DNA of 47,805 nt from JAICMB01 sp035295125 (GTDB taxonomy: Bacteria > Acidobacteriota > Terriglobia > Bryobacterales > Bryobacteraceae), in contig DATGJP010000076.1 of NCBI GenBank assembly GCA_035295125.1, positions 1 to 47,805 on the forward strand. Reading direction: 5' to 3'. Both the position numbers and the translations under genes were made by a program. The notes beneath the pieces were generated by a model. The model was not told the DNA's origin. It did not search any database and saw nothing but the letters and a program-made list of their open reading frames with translations. Below are positions 1-9,900 of the stretch, in pieces. The first letter of the stretch is position 1, and the number at the start of each line of letters is the position of its first letter.

Positions 1-36
1 ACTCGCACGGGGGTTCGAATCCCTCTTCCTCCGCCA
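1..36 (+). tRNA. tRNA 3' end, probably tRNA-Ser (partial)
   Basis: The T arm is complete: five Gs at 9-13, the loop TTCGAAT at 14-20 and the pairing CCCTC at 21-25. It is followed by seven acceptor bases (26-32), discriminator G33 and an encoded CCA at 34-36. A G discriminator and a TTCCTCC acceptor strand are typical of bacterial tRNA-Ser, and bases 1-8 could be the end of the long variable arm. The anticodon lies outside the window, so the identity is an inference. Confidence 0.85.
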
Positions 37-396
37 CTTTTCTATAACTTGCAAGGCATGAGCCGGACCTGAAATTTGGCCGCGTGCAAACATATGCAAC
101 CCTCGATCCCGGTCACGAAATTCTCGCCTTTTTCGTTGTCCTCAGCTTTTGAAACTTTCGTGTAGTTTACGTCCCCAGGCCTTGGCGGCTGTGATGTTGT
201 CTTTCGAAAGCGAGTGGCGGTAGGCGACGAACTGCTTATGATCCGGTTACCCAAACGGGGTATTCCTGCGCAACCCTTCGTGGTGGCAAATGAACACTCC
301 ATCTGGTGACGTATTCCTTTCCGCGATGCCGCACACTCCTAATCAGACATCTACGTTCGGTTAATCACCCGAAAGAAGGACGCAACTGAAAAAACC
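37..396. other. 360-nt stretch without a recognised gene
   Basis: This lies between the tRNA end and the alpha/beta hydrolase. A minus-strand reading frame of 86 codons covers 42-302, but its product has no recognisable domain, signal peptide or convincing ribosome binding site. A purine stretch AGAAGGA at about 372-378 is the only candidate ribosome binding site for the gene at 397, and it sits rather far (about 18 nt) from the ATG. I see no hairpin terminator after the tRNA. Confidence 0.5.
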
Positions 397-1275
397 ATGC
401 CCACTATCACGACCAAAGACGGTATAGAGATTTACTACAAGGACTGGGGTAAGGGACAACCCATAGTTTTCAGCCATGGTTGGCCGCTCAGCGCGGACGA
501 CTGGGACAATCAGATGTTGTTTTTCCTGCATCACGGTTATCGCGTTATCGCCCATGATCGCCGCGGGCACGGCCGCTCGACCCAAACCGCCGACGGTCAC
601 GACATGGACCACTATGCCGATGACCTCGCGGCTCTTACCGCACATCTCGATCTGAAGAATGCCATTCATGTTGGACATTCCACGGGAGGCGGCGAGGTGA
701 CGCACTATTTGGCACGACACGGCGAAAGCCGGGTAAGCAAGGCAGCGCTGATCAGCGCGGTGCCCCCTCTCATGATGAAGACGGCGGCCAATCCGCACGG
801 CCTTCCCAAGGAAGTCTTCGACGATTTGCAGGCGCAGCTTGCCGCGAATCGTTCTGAATTCTATCGCAATCTTGCGTCGGGGCCTTTCTACGGCTACGAC
901 CGGCCGGGCGCGAAAACTTCAGAAGCCGTGATTCAAAACTGGTGGCGCCAGGGGATGATGGGCGGCGCGAAAGCGCATTACGACGGTATTGTGGCCTTTT
1001 CCCAAACCGATTTTACAGACGATCTCAAGAAGATCAATGTTCCGGTTTTGGTTATGCATAGCGAGGACGATCAGATCGTGCCTTATATCGCCGCCGGTCC
1101 TCAGTCCGCCAAGTTGCTGAAGAACGGAACCCTCGTAAGCTACAAGAACTTCCCGCACGGTATGCCCACCACGGAAGCGGACACGATTAACGCCGATCTT
1201 CTGGCGTTCTTCACATCCGCTGCGACCGTCGCGACTAAAGATTCGCGGGCTGAGTTAGCGAGCCACCATCTGTAA
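397..1275 (+). CDS. Alpha/beta hydrolase, cofactor-free (non-haem) chloroperoxidase type
   Basis: This is a 292-residue alpha/beta-hydrolase of the bacterial cofactor-free chloroperoxidase/arylesterase group. Visible landmarks are the oxyanion region SHGWP (26-30), the RRGHGRS stretch (55-61), the nucleophile elbow GHSTGG with Ser95, the acid in HSEDDQIVP (Asp225) and the base in FPHGM (His254), giving a full Ser-Asp-His triad. Family members hydrolyse esters and can perform perhydrolysis with organic acids and peroxide; the natural substrate cannot be read from the sequence. There is no signal peptide, so it is probably cytosolic. A tail of about 20 residues after the core (from about 273) is polar and slightly longer than usual. 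The next gene starts 35 nt downstream on the same strand. The family call is firm and the substrate is open. Confidence 0.9.
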   Translation: MPTITTKDGIEIYYKDWGKGQPIVFSHGWPLSADDWDNQMLFFLHHGYRVIAHDRRGHGRSTQTADGHDMDHYADDLAALTAHLDLKNAIHVGHSTGGGEVTHYLARHGESRVSKAALISAVPPLMMKTAANPHGLPKEVFDDLQAQLAANRSEFYRNLASGPFYGYDRPGAKTSEAVIQNWWRQGMMGGAKAHYDGIVAFSQTDFTDDLKKINVPVLVMHSEDDQIVPYIAAGPQSAKLLKNGTLVSYKNFPHGMPTTEADTINADLLAFFTSAATVATKDSRAELASHHL

Positions 1276-1310
1276 CTTCTCGAACCACACGCAGTACTAA
1301 AAGGTAGGCC

Positions 1311-3728
1311 ATGGCCTTCCTACAAGATCTTCGTCACTCGTTCCGGAGCCTTTCAAGGAGCCGGGGTTTCACTCTCATCGCGGTAATGATGCTCACTGCT
1401 GGCATCGGCGCGAACAGTGCCATGTTCAGCGTCGTTCGCGGCGTTCTGCTCGACCCGCTGCCATACACGAGCGCCGACCGGCTGTATCGCATCTTTTACA
1501 CCAACCACGAGTATCCGAAATTTCCCTTCAATCCAGCGGATTTTCTGGACTATCGCGCCCGGAACCGCGCATTCGAGAGCATGGCGGTGTTCACCCAGGA
1601 TGATCTGGAGCTTTCTGATTCCGATCAGCCCGAGCGGCTGACCAGCCTCAGCGTATCGAAAGACTATTTTCACGTTCTGGGTGTCGCGCCCTTCATTGGG
1701 CGGGATTTTCAGGCATCGGATGAGATTCCAGGCAACGAACGCGTCCTGATCGTGAGTTACGCCCTCTGGCAGCGGTGCTTTGCTGCGGACCGCACGGTCA
1801 TCGGCCGGAAGGCACTCATCAACGGCGAACCGTACATGATCGTTGGGGTCGCACCGGCCGGCTTTGAACACTGCGGCGGAGACTACCGCTCGCCCGGATT
1901 TGGCGCAACCGTAGATGCGTGGAGTCCGTTCCCATTTCGCGCCCAAGGCCGCGGGTCCCATTTTTTGAACGGAATCGGACGGTTGAAACCTGGTGTCACG
2001 CCAGCCGAAGCTGCGAAGGACATGAATCGGATCGCGGCCGACCTGGGCCGTGAGCATCATTACGACTGGCAAATATTCGTGGTTTCGCTGCGAGACGAGA
2101 TCGTCGGAAAGAGCGAGCGAATGCTTGTGGTTCTACTGGGAGCGGTCGCCCTGGTGCTGCTCATTGCCTGTGTGAATGTTGCGTGCTTGCTGCTGATTCG
2201 CGGTCTCGCGCGCGGCCGCGATCTTGCCATTCGCGCGGCGTTGGGGGCGAGTCGCATGCAATTGCTGGCAACCAACATCGCGGATGTGACCATCCTCTCA
2301 CTCCTGGGGGCAGCCGGTGGATCACTGGTCGCCTGGTGGGGAGTTAAGCTGCTCAAACATGAAGTGGCATCCATGCTTCCGCGGGCCGAATCCATTCGCG
2401 TCGATCCCGTGCTGCTCGCTTTCACCCTGGGACTCTCGCTGCTGACAGGTCTGATTTTCGGACTGGCTCCGGCGATCGCGATGGCTCGCACGGACTTGAG
2501 ACAAACCTTACACGAAGGCGGCCGGGCCTCAACGTCGAGCGCCAGGCAAGCGAGCCTGCGCAGTCTGCTGGTCGTGGGCGAAATAGGCCTGGCACTGACG
2601 TTGCTCATCGGAGCGGGACTGTTTTTGCGCAGTTTCGCTAACCTCCTCCGTCTCGATCCTGGATTCCAGCCGCAAAACGTCATCACCGCGACCGTGGTCC
2701 TTCCCCAATCGCGGTACAAAAGCGGCGACGCACGCGCGCGGTTCTTCCACGATTATCTCGCCAGGATTTCGACGCTCCCCGGCGTGCTTTCCACGGGTGC
2801 TTCATCCGATGTTCCCTGGACCGGATATGACGAGAACGCAGGCCTAAACGTTGAAGGGCGCCCGTCCTCGCCCAATGACGAGGCACACGCGCGATATCAT
2901 TCCGCCACGCCCGGCTACTTCAAGGCCATGGGAGTCCCATTATTGGCGGGCCGTGACATTAGCGACACGGATGACCGCAATGCGCCCAATGTTGTCGTAA
3001 TTAACCAAAGCATGGCACGTCGCTACTGGCCCGGAGACAATGCCGTCGGAAAACGCATCTCTTTTGGGGATCATCCTCAGGAAAAGGATTGGTTCCGTGT
3101 GGTTGGAATTGTGGGTGATGTCAAGGACAGCCCCTCCGCCAAGACGGCCGAACCCGCGTTCTGGTGGCCGGAGTCGCAGCAGGCATTCAACACTCTGCTC
3201 GTTGCCGTCCGTAGCGCCGGCAATCCGGAGCAGGCGGTGTCCGGAATGAGGAGGGAGCTGTCGAACCTGGATCGCCAGTTACCGCTTTCGGATATTCGAA
3301 CGATGGAACAGATCACCCAAGCCTCGCGGAGCGCGCCGCGGTTCGTCCTGTCCCTGATCGCCATCTTCGCAGTTCTTGCGTTAGGGCTGGCCGCGATCGG
3401 AACGTACGGTGTGGTTGCGGAGTCGGTCGCGCAACGGAGCCACGAATTCGGTCTGCGAATCGCACTCGGCGCCGGGAGCCTGGACCTGCTCGGACTGGTA
3501 TTCGTTCAAGGCGTGCGATTGGCCGCGATTGGCGTGGTTGGGGGTCTGACGCTCGCCTGGGTGCTAGGCCGATTCCTCCGCACGATGCTCTTTGGTGTCC
3601 AGGCGAACGATCCGGTGACTTTTTTGCTAGCGGCATTCGTCGCGATGCTGGTGGCTGTGATCGCGTGCATCGTTCCGGCGAAACGCGCTTCGGGCGCAGA
3701 TCCCATGACTTCCCTTCGCGCGGAGTGA
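1311..3728 (+). CDS. ADOP-type ABC transporter permease (duplicated MacB/FtsX permease)
   Basis: The 805-residue membrane protein has a duplicated MacB_PCD-FtsX layout. TM1 is at about 20-48, followed by a periplasmic core domain. Membrane segments lie at about 271-297, 327-347, 367-392 and 418-442, with a second periplasmic core at about 445-670. Three C-terminal helices follow at about 678-706, 726-756 and 768-793, ending in the FtsX-like VPAKRASGADPMTSLRAE. This matches the acidobacterial duplicated orphan permease family, in which large paralogous sets occur without an adjacent ATPase; none is encoded here. MacB-type permeases work by mechanotransmission, driving periplasmic events from cytosolic ATP hydrolysis. 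The cargo is unknown. The ATG is preceded by AAGGTAGG at 1301-1308. The family call is firm; the function is an inference. Confidence 0.93.
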   Translation: MAFLQDLRHSFRSLSRSRGFTLIAVMMLTAGIGANSAMFSVVRGVLLDPLPYTSADRLYRIFYTNHEYPKFPFNPADFLDYRARNRAFESMAVFTQDDLELSDSDQPERLTSLSVSKDYFHVLGVAPFIGRDFQASDEIPGNERVLIVSYALWQRCFAADRTVIGRKALINGEPYMIVGVAPAGFEHCGGDYRSPGFGATVDAWSPFPFRAQGRGSHFLNGIGRLKPGVTPAEAAKDMNRIAADLGREHHYDWQIFVVSLRDEIVGKSERMLVVLLGAVALVLLIACVNVACLLLIRGLARGRDLAIRAALGASRMQLLATNIADVTILSLLGAAGGSLVAWWGVKLLKHEVASMLPRAESIRVDPVLLAFTLGLSLLTGLIFGLAPAIAMARTDLRQTLHEGGRASTSSARQASLRSLLVVGEIGLALTLLIGAGLFLRSFANLLRLDPGFQPQNVITATVVLPQSRYKSGDARARFFHDYLARISTLPGVLSTGASSDVPWTGYDENAGLNVEGRPSSPNDEAHARYHSATPGYFKAMGVPLLAGRDISDTDDRNAPNVVVINQSMARRYWPGDNAVGKRISFGDHPQEKDWFRVVGIVGDVKDSPSAKTAEPAFWWPESQQAFNTLLVAVRSAGNPEQAVSGMRRELSNLDRQLPLSDIRTMEQITQASRSAPRFVLSLIAIFAVLALGLAAIGTYGVVAESVAQRSHEFGLRIALGAGSLDLLGLVFVQGVRLAAIGVVGGLTLAWVLGRFLRTMLFGVQANDPVTFLLAAFVAMLVAVIACIVPAKRASGADPMTSLRAE

Positions 3729-3887
3729 AACAGTATCGATCCGAAAGATCATCACAGGAAGCTCGCGTGGATGTATCCGCTGAGTGGAAGAGGAAACTGG
3801 GGGAGTGGCTCGACGCCATCCTTCAACGTCCGGTGCGGGACGATGACGAGCACACCGCTGCATACGCTCGAGCGCTAGTATCAAAAC

Positions 3888-4529
3888 ATGACGCGCTCCT
3901 TGGTTATGTGCGCGGCTGGAGCTCTGCTGGTAGCGTCTTTTGCATGCGCCGAGTTGCGGGCCGCTCAGAAGACCGTTGGTCGTATCGAGATCTCTTTGCG
4001 ATTACAGCAAGACGACTCCTGCCGATCGAGTGGCGTTTTCCTGGATGTCGTCCTCGTCAATGATTCGGCTTCGATGCTCTTCTTTACTGAACAGAGTCCT
4101 GACTGGGATTATCAGCTCGACATCACGGGACCGGATGGCTCGCCGCTACGCCTGACGGATTATGGCTGCCATGTTCTCCCCCACCCGTTAAACATCTACC
4201 GGAATATCGCACGTCACTTGGAGCCAGGCGCTAAGGATCATGTCGAGGCCATTGAGCTGAACCTGTTGTACAGGCTCGATCGCATTGGCCGCTACCGCGT
4301 TGTGGTCCGGCGGCAAGTCTGGCAAGTCAAATCAGCCTATTCTTCACAACCGTACGAGTTTTTGACCAAGTGTCGAACTTTCGAAGGCTGCTACGACCTG
4401 GGAGAGACCACATCCGCTCCGTTCTCGTTCGATCTGAGGACAGTGTATCCGGACATGTCGCCGCCAGCTCATCGAGAGGATTGCCGAACAACGGGTGGCA
4501 CCCACAGTTCTCCTGACATAGCGGAATAG
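3888..4529 (+). CDS. Secreted protein of unknown function
   Basis: The 213-residue product begins with a probable Sec signal peptide (MTRSLVMCAAGALLVASFACA, cleavage near 20-26). The remaining part looks beta-rich: short alternating strands such as VFLDVVLVNDSASMLFF and a basic YRVVVRRQVWQV segment, reminiscent of an immunoglobulin-like fold. Several cysteines (about 45, 95, 163, 168 and 200) could form disulphides after export. I do not recognise the family. The ATG at 3888 has no clear Shine-Dalgarno sequence. A longer frame on the same strand (3665-4063) overlaps the start, but its product looks like out-of-frame noise. It is separated by 130 nt from the convergent kinase gene. Existence is likely from the signal peptide and length; function is unknown. 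Confidence 0.6.
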   Translation: MTRSLVMCAAGALLVASFACAELRAAQKTVGRIEISLRLQQDDSCRSSGVFLDVVLVNDSASMLFFTEQSPDWDYQLDITGPDGSPLRLTDYGCHVLPHPLNIYRNIARHLEPGAKDHVEAIELNLLYRLDRIGRYRVVVRRQVWQVKSAYSSQPYEFLTKCRTFEGCYDLGETTSAPFSFDLRTVYPDMSPPAHREDCRTTGGTHSSPDIAE

Positions 4530-4659
4530 TAGTTGTGAAGTTCTTCTGGCCGGTCCAGGTTGCCCCGAAAGACAGCAAAATAGCGTGCCAAGTCTTACGC
4601 AATTTTGGCATTCCACACAGAGGGTAGTCCCACAGCCTTCCCGAATCGAAAAGCACTCT

Positions 4660-6438
4660 TCAACCAGCCGCCGCCGTCGGCTTGCCCACCTCTTCTTCCA
4701 CGGCAGGCAACGCAACGAAGAACGTCGATCCCGCTCCCGGCACCGACTCCGCCCAGATCCGCCCGCCGTAACCCTTTACGATTTTCTGGCAGGTGGAAAG
4801 CCCGATGCCGGATCCTGGATGACTGTCGCCGTGGAGCCGCTTAAACGGTTTAAAAATCTCCTCGATGTACGCGTGTGCGATGCCGATGCCATTGTCCGCA
4901 AAGCTGAGCAGCCACTCGGCGTTGTCCTTTCGTACTGCGACGTGAATACGCGGAGGCGTGTCCCCATGATATTTCAGAGCGTTTCCCAACAGGTTTTGAA
5001 ATAGCTGCAGCGCGTGTGCCCGATCCATTGTCACCGTGGGAAGGAGCTCGCAGGTGACGATGGCCCCGCTCGCTTCGATCTCGGTCTTCAGGTTTTCCAC
5101 GGCGGACTGGAACGCGGCATCCAAAGAGGTAGGCTTGGCCGCAGATTCGTCGAAATGGGTAGCCCGCGCAAATGCCAGAAGATCCTCGAGCAGGTTGAGA
5201 CTGCGTTCCAGCCCCCTGTTAATGTGTCCGGTGAGTTCCAGCCCACTCGGGCCGAGATCCTGCGCAAACTGTTTGGCGAGAAGTTGCGCCATAACCTTTA
5301 CCGTGCCCAGAGGCGCTCGGAGGTCGTGAGCAGCGGCATCCACGAACTGCTGCAGCTCCTGGTTCGAGATGCGCAACGCGTCTTCGGCATTCCGCCGGGC
5401 AGAGATGTCTCGAAAGACGATGACTGCGCCGATCAAATTGTCTTGTGCATCCCACAGCGGCGCCGCGCTGTCGTCAATCGGCACTTCGCCGCCGGTCTTG
5501 GAGATCAGGTTGGTATGGTTTGCCAGCCCGACAACCACACCCTGGGCAAGCGCCTTATCGATCGGGTTATCCACTTTCAGCCGGGTCGTCTCATTCACGA
5601 TCTGGAAGACCCGATTGATGGGCGAGCCGTTTGCCTCGGCTTCCCCCCAGCCGGTCAGCTTCTGGGCGACGGGATTGATAAACGTGATCCGTCCGTCCGC
5701 ATCCGTCGCAATTACGCCGTCGGCAATGCCGGCCAGAGTGGTGGCGAGGAGCGTTTCGCCTGCAAAAGCCCGGCGGAAGAGTTCATCACGCCGCGCAATG
5801 CCGCGGAATATGGCGATGGTGGACAGCACCAGAAATACCGCCAGAATAAGACTTCCGCCTACACTCACGCGCCGGAGGTTTGCCGCGGAGGCAGCCGCGG
5901 CAGCGTCGAAATCGTCGCGGCGTTTCACTTCCACGCGTTCGATTTCAGCGCAGATGGCGCGCACTTCGTCCATATACTGCTTGCCACGATCGGTTTCCAC
6001 TATGGCCATTGCATCCGGCAGGCGCTTCGCCCGGCGAAAATCGATCGTGCTCTTTAATTCGGAGAGCTTTTGGGTCAACAGCGGCTCGATTGAGGTAAAT
6101 CGGGCGGCTTGGTCCGGCCGCAGGGCCGACGTCGCGCGCATGCGGTCCAGCAGCGCCGGCATCGCGGCGATAGCGGCATTGTACGGGTCGAGATAGCGTT
6201 CCTCCCCGGTCAGGAGGAAGCCGCGTTGTCCCGTTTCCGCGTCCTTGAGGGTGGAGAGGAGCGCCGCATCCAGGGTCAGGATGTCTTCCGTGATTCTGCC
6301 CTCCTGGCGCGCCGTGTGCGCCGCCTCGCCGCTGCGATAAGAAAGAAAAGCTATAAGGCCGATGATGAGCAACGATATGCCCAGCATCAGCGCTTCGGGG
6401 GTTCGCGTGACACGGCCGCGCGACCGATCCGAGGTCAT
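4660..6438 (-). CDS. CHASE3-PAS sensor histidine kinase
   Basis: This is a 592-residue membrane sensor kinase. TM1 is at about 17-34, an extracytoplasmic CHASE3 domain at about 38-185 carries the diagnostic DAETGQRGFLLTGE stretch (67-80), and TM2 is at about 192-211. A PAS domain at about 222-345 ends in VFRDISARR. The HisKA helix holds phospho-acceptor His371 in AAAHDLRAP. The ATPase domain has the N box (QNLLGNALKYH), DNGIGI (515-520), an F box at about 526-535 and GSGIGL (542-547). It should autophosphorylate and pass phosphate to a response regulator, plausibly the receiver gene immediately upstream, whose TGA overlaps this ATG by 4 nt (6435-6438). It is the last gene of a four-gene minus-strand run. 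The signal sensed is unknown. Confidence 0.96.
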   Translation of the reverse strand: MTSDRSRGRVTRTPEALMLGISLLIIGLIAFLSYRSGEAAHTARQEGRITEDILTLDAALLSTLKDAETGQRGFLLTGEERYLDPYNAAIAAMPALLDRMRATSALRPDQAARFTSIEPLLTQKLSELKSTIDFRRAKRLPDAMAIVETDRGKQYMDEVRAICAEIERVEVKRRDDFDAAAAASAANLRRVSVGGSLILAVFLVLSTIAIFRGIARRDELFRRAFAGETLLATTLAGIADGVIATDADGRITFINPVAQKLTGWGEAEANGSPINRVFQIVNETTRLKVDNPIDKALAQGVVVGLANHTNLISKTGGEVPIDDSAAPLWDAQDNLIGAVIVFRDISARRNAEDALRISNQELQQFVDAAAHDLRAPLGTVKVMAQLLAKQFAQDLGPSGLELTGHINRGLERSLNLLEDLLAFARATHFDESAAKPTSLDAAFQSAVENLKTEIEASGAIVTCELLPTVTMDRAHALQLFQNLLGNALKYHGDTPPRIHVAVRKDNAEWLLSFADNGIGIAHAYIEEIFKPFKRLHGDSHPGSGIGLSTCQKIVKGYGGRIWAESVPGAGSTFFVALPAVEEEVGKPTAAAG

Positions 6439-6944
6439 GGTGCGGGCGGGGGAACTTCAGACTGGCCTAGCAATCGCTTCACGACTTCGCCGAGCTTCAT
6501 AAATTCGCGGAATTCCGACGACTTGCGAAAGTACTCGTTGGCCCCGAGTTGCGCCATCTGTTGCCGGTCCTGGTCCGAATCCGAAGACGTAACCACGATC
6601 ACCAGGGCATCGGCGCATTTCCGCGTCTGACGCATCTGCCGAAGCACTTCTCCTCCGTGCTTCCGCGGCAAATTGATATCGAGAATCACGAGAATCGGAC
6701 AGGGCGCATTGTCGTCGGCGTCAGCCATATTAAAAAAACGAATGGCTTTTTCTCCATCCGGAACAACATACAGCTCAGCGTTAACGCCGGCTTCGTTGAG
6801 CGCCTCGCGGATCAGGAAGACGTCGGCTCGATTGTCCTCCACCACGAGGATCTGATACGGGCGCGGCGCCGGAACCTCAGAGGGGGAAGGTGAAGAAGAA
6901 GGTTGATCCTCTTCCCAGTTCGGATTCGACCCAGATGTGGCCAT
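6435..6944 (-). CDS. Single-domain response regulator (Rcp1-like receiver)
   Basis: The 169-residue protein consists of a Ser/Pro-rich lead of about 28 residues and one receiver domain. The acidic pocket includes Glu36 and Asp37, the phospho-acceptor is Asp89 in ILDINLP, and the switch residues are Thr119 and Lys141 (YFRKSS). There is no output domain. The LDINLPRK and YFRKSSEFREFM signatures resemble the Rcp1-type regulators that pair with phytochrome-like and multi-PAS kinases. The start is set at 6944 because its ATG is preceded by GGAG seven bases away, and no other start lies between it and the receiver. This start lies 68 nt inside the end of the upstream hybrid kinase, and the stop overlaps the next kinase's ATG by 4 nt, so translational coupling is likely. 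It probably shuttles phosphate between the two kinases. Confidence 0.93.
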   Translation of the reverse strand: MATSGSNPNWEEDQPSSSPSPSEVPAPRPYQILVVEDNRADVFLIREALNEAGVNAELYVVPDGEKAIRFFNMADADDNAPCPILVILDINLPRKHGGEVLRQMRQTRKCADALVIVVTSSDSDQDRQQMAQLGANEYFRKSSEFREFMKLGEVVKRLLGQSEVPPPAP

Positions 6945-9900
6945 GATATCGCTCCACAATTCGTTGGCAAATGGCCAGGCCAATCCCTGTTCCGGAGTAC
7001 TCATCCCCATTGTGCAATCGCTTGAATAGCCCAAAGATGCGCTCCTTATATTGAGGTTCGATGCCAATTCCGTTATCGCTGACTGAAAACACCCAGTACC
7101 TGCCGCGCTCTTCCGCAGTGACCCGGATTTCCGGCGGCCGGTCGGGGGACCGGTACTTGATGGCATTGCTGATCAGATTCTGAAAAAGCTGTTTCAGATG
7201 CGTGCTGTGCATCCGGATAGACGGCAGGTGCGTGAAGGTAATTTGTGCCTCGCTCTTATCAATGGCGTGCTTGAGATTCGCGAGTGCTTCTGCGATGGCG
7301 ATATTGGCGTCCGTGCCTTCCACAGGCTCGTCCAGCCGGGTAACCTGCGTATAGGCGAGCAGATCGCGAATCAGCATTTCCATGCGGCTCGCGCCGCCCC
7401 GCAGGAACTCCAGAAATTCGAACGCCTGTCCATCGAGCCGGCTGCCGTACCGGTCTGCCAGAAGCTGGCTATAAATCTTAACGCTGCGTAGAGGCTCCTG
7501 CAGGTCATGACTCGCCGTGTAGGCGAACTGTTCGAGATCCTTGTTGACGCGCCGGAGCTCCCTTTCCACCTGCTTCTGTTGGTCGATATCGGTGGACGAA
7601 CCGAACCATCTCAAAATCTGTCCATCCTGGCTTTTGATCGCGATGCTGCGAATCACAAACCAGCGATACACGCCATCGTGCCGCCGCAGGCGCGCTTCCA
7701 TCTCGAACGGCTCGGCGGTCGCCAGGCTGTGCTGCCAACGCTTCATCAGTTCGTCACGCTCTTCAGGATGGATCGCCATGGAGGCCCATCCAGCGTCTTC
7801 CATCACGTCGAGATTCAATCCGGAATAGTCAACCCAGCGCTGATTGACATATTTCAGCGAACCACCGGGATCGGAGACCCAAATGAACTGCGGGCCGACT
7901 TCGGCCAGTTCGCGAAAGCGGGCCTCGCTTTGGCGCAGCGCTTTTTCGGCCCGAAACCGTTCGATCAAGTCGGCAGCCTGTCGCGCCAGAACGTCCAACA
8001 TGCGAAGTTCCCGCTCGTTGGGGCGGTGCACATGTTGATAGTGGGTGGAGAATACGCCCAGCACTTGGCCTGTGCGGCTGATCAGCGGCGTTGATTGCAC
8101 TGCCCTCGCACCGGCTTCGAGCATCGCGTCGAGTGTCTGTGAGCCCCTAAACATCGGATCGACCGTGATGTCCTCCACAATCACGCGCTCCCCTCTCTGG
8201 AAAGCGGCGTCACAGGCAGACATGCCCTCATGTGAGCTATTGAGGAAGCCCAGAAAGGCCGCCTCGAACCCGCGCTGTGCCACCACCCGGAAGCGGTCCG
8301 ATTCCGCGAGCTGAATGTTGCCCATATCGGCGTCCGTGGTTTCGATGGCCGCCTCGACGATCTCTCCCAGCAACCCTTCGAAATTCCCGGACTGCACCAG
8401 CCTGGTACTGAGTTGCTGCATGCGAGCCATAGCCGACAGGTCGGCGGTCAGTTGCGCATTGAGCTCCTGAATGGCTCGTTCGCTGCGTTTTCGCTCCGTG
8501 ATGTCGCGCGCAATCTTGGAAGCGCCGACGACCTTACCTTGAGAATCCCGGATTGGCGAGATCGTCAGCGATATATCGAGAAGCGAACCATCTTTCCGTT
8601 TTCGAATCGTCTCGAAGTGATCGACGCGCTCGCCCTTTCGCAGACGGCTAAGAATGGCGGACTCCTCACTCAGGCGTTCGTCGGGGATGAGAATAGTGAT
8701 TGACTTCCCAATCGTCTCGTCCGCGGTGTGGCCGAACAGCCGTTCCGCGCCCTTGTTCCAGCTCGTTATGATTCCCTGGAGGTCCTTGCTGATGATGGCA
8801 TCGTCGGAAGAATCCACAATCGCCCCGAGCAGGCGCATCGCGGTTTCACCCTCTTTGCCGGCAATGATGCTCTCTTCGAGACGCCGCCGCGCCATCACCT
8901 GCTCGCTGATGTCGACGGCGTGAACGAAAACGCCCTTGGTGCGTCCGTCGGTGTCTTTCCAAGGTTGATAAACCAGATTGAAGTAGCGGTCCTCCAGAAT
9001 GCCCTGGCCGCCACGATCCAGCTTCGCGAGCACTTCCGAAGCCACGTATGGCTCTCCCGTTTTGTACACGCCGGTGAGGAGTTCAATAAAACCCTGATCC
9101 GAGATTTCCGGCAGCGCCTCGCGGATCGGTTTGCCGACGAGAGCCTCTTCGGAGCGGCCCGTCACACGCAAATATCCCTCATTCGCGAATTCGAATACGT
9201 GCTCAGGACCCTTCAGTAGCGCGACAGCAGCAGGCGCATGCTCAATGAGATATCGAAGATTCTTAAACTCGGCTTCAGTGGCGTCTTTTCGGAGCTTGGC
9301 CACTTCCAGGCGCGAAGAAACGCGAACCAGGAGCTCTCGCGCGCTGAAGGGCTTCACCATGTAGTCGTCGGCGCCTGCTTGCATGCCTTCAAGGCGCGAC
9401 TCCTCGCCGGCTCGCGCCGAGAGAAGAATCACGGGCAGCGTGCTTAATGCAGGATCGTTGCGAATCGCCTGCAGCAGGCCAAACCCGTCCATGCGCGGCA
9501 TCATGACGTCGGCGAGCACCAGGTCGGGAGGATCCCGCCTTATGGCGTCCAATGCCGCCGCGCCGTCGGCGACAATCGAGACTTCGTAGTGATCGCTAAG
9601 CAACCGGCGCAGGTAGTCGCGCATATCCGAGTTGTCGTCGGCCAGCAGTATTCGTGCGCGTTGCTCAGCTTGGGAGTGCGTCGGAATGTTCGCGCCGCCC
9701 AGTTGCTGATAACGTGCGAACTGCTCGGCCCGCGAGTCGGGAGCAGGCCGGTCTGGCAGCCAACGCAGCGTTTCCTCCACGAAAGGCTGCGCTCCCAATG
9801 CGGTTGAACGTTGCATGGATGCGGCGGCGCCGCGATCCGCCGGTAGATGCCGGGTTCCACTCGGAATGGAAACCGTGAAAGTGCTGCCTTCTCCGTATAT

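Noticed and set aside
42..302. 86-codon minus-strand reading frame beside the tRNA
   Set aside because: No domain, no signal peptide and no ribosome binding site; composition looks like noncoding sequence.
3665..4063. 132-codon plus-strand frame across the end of the permease and the start of the secreted-protein gene
   Set aside because: It overlaps both neighbours in another frame, with a low-complexity basic product and no recognisable fold.
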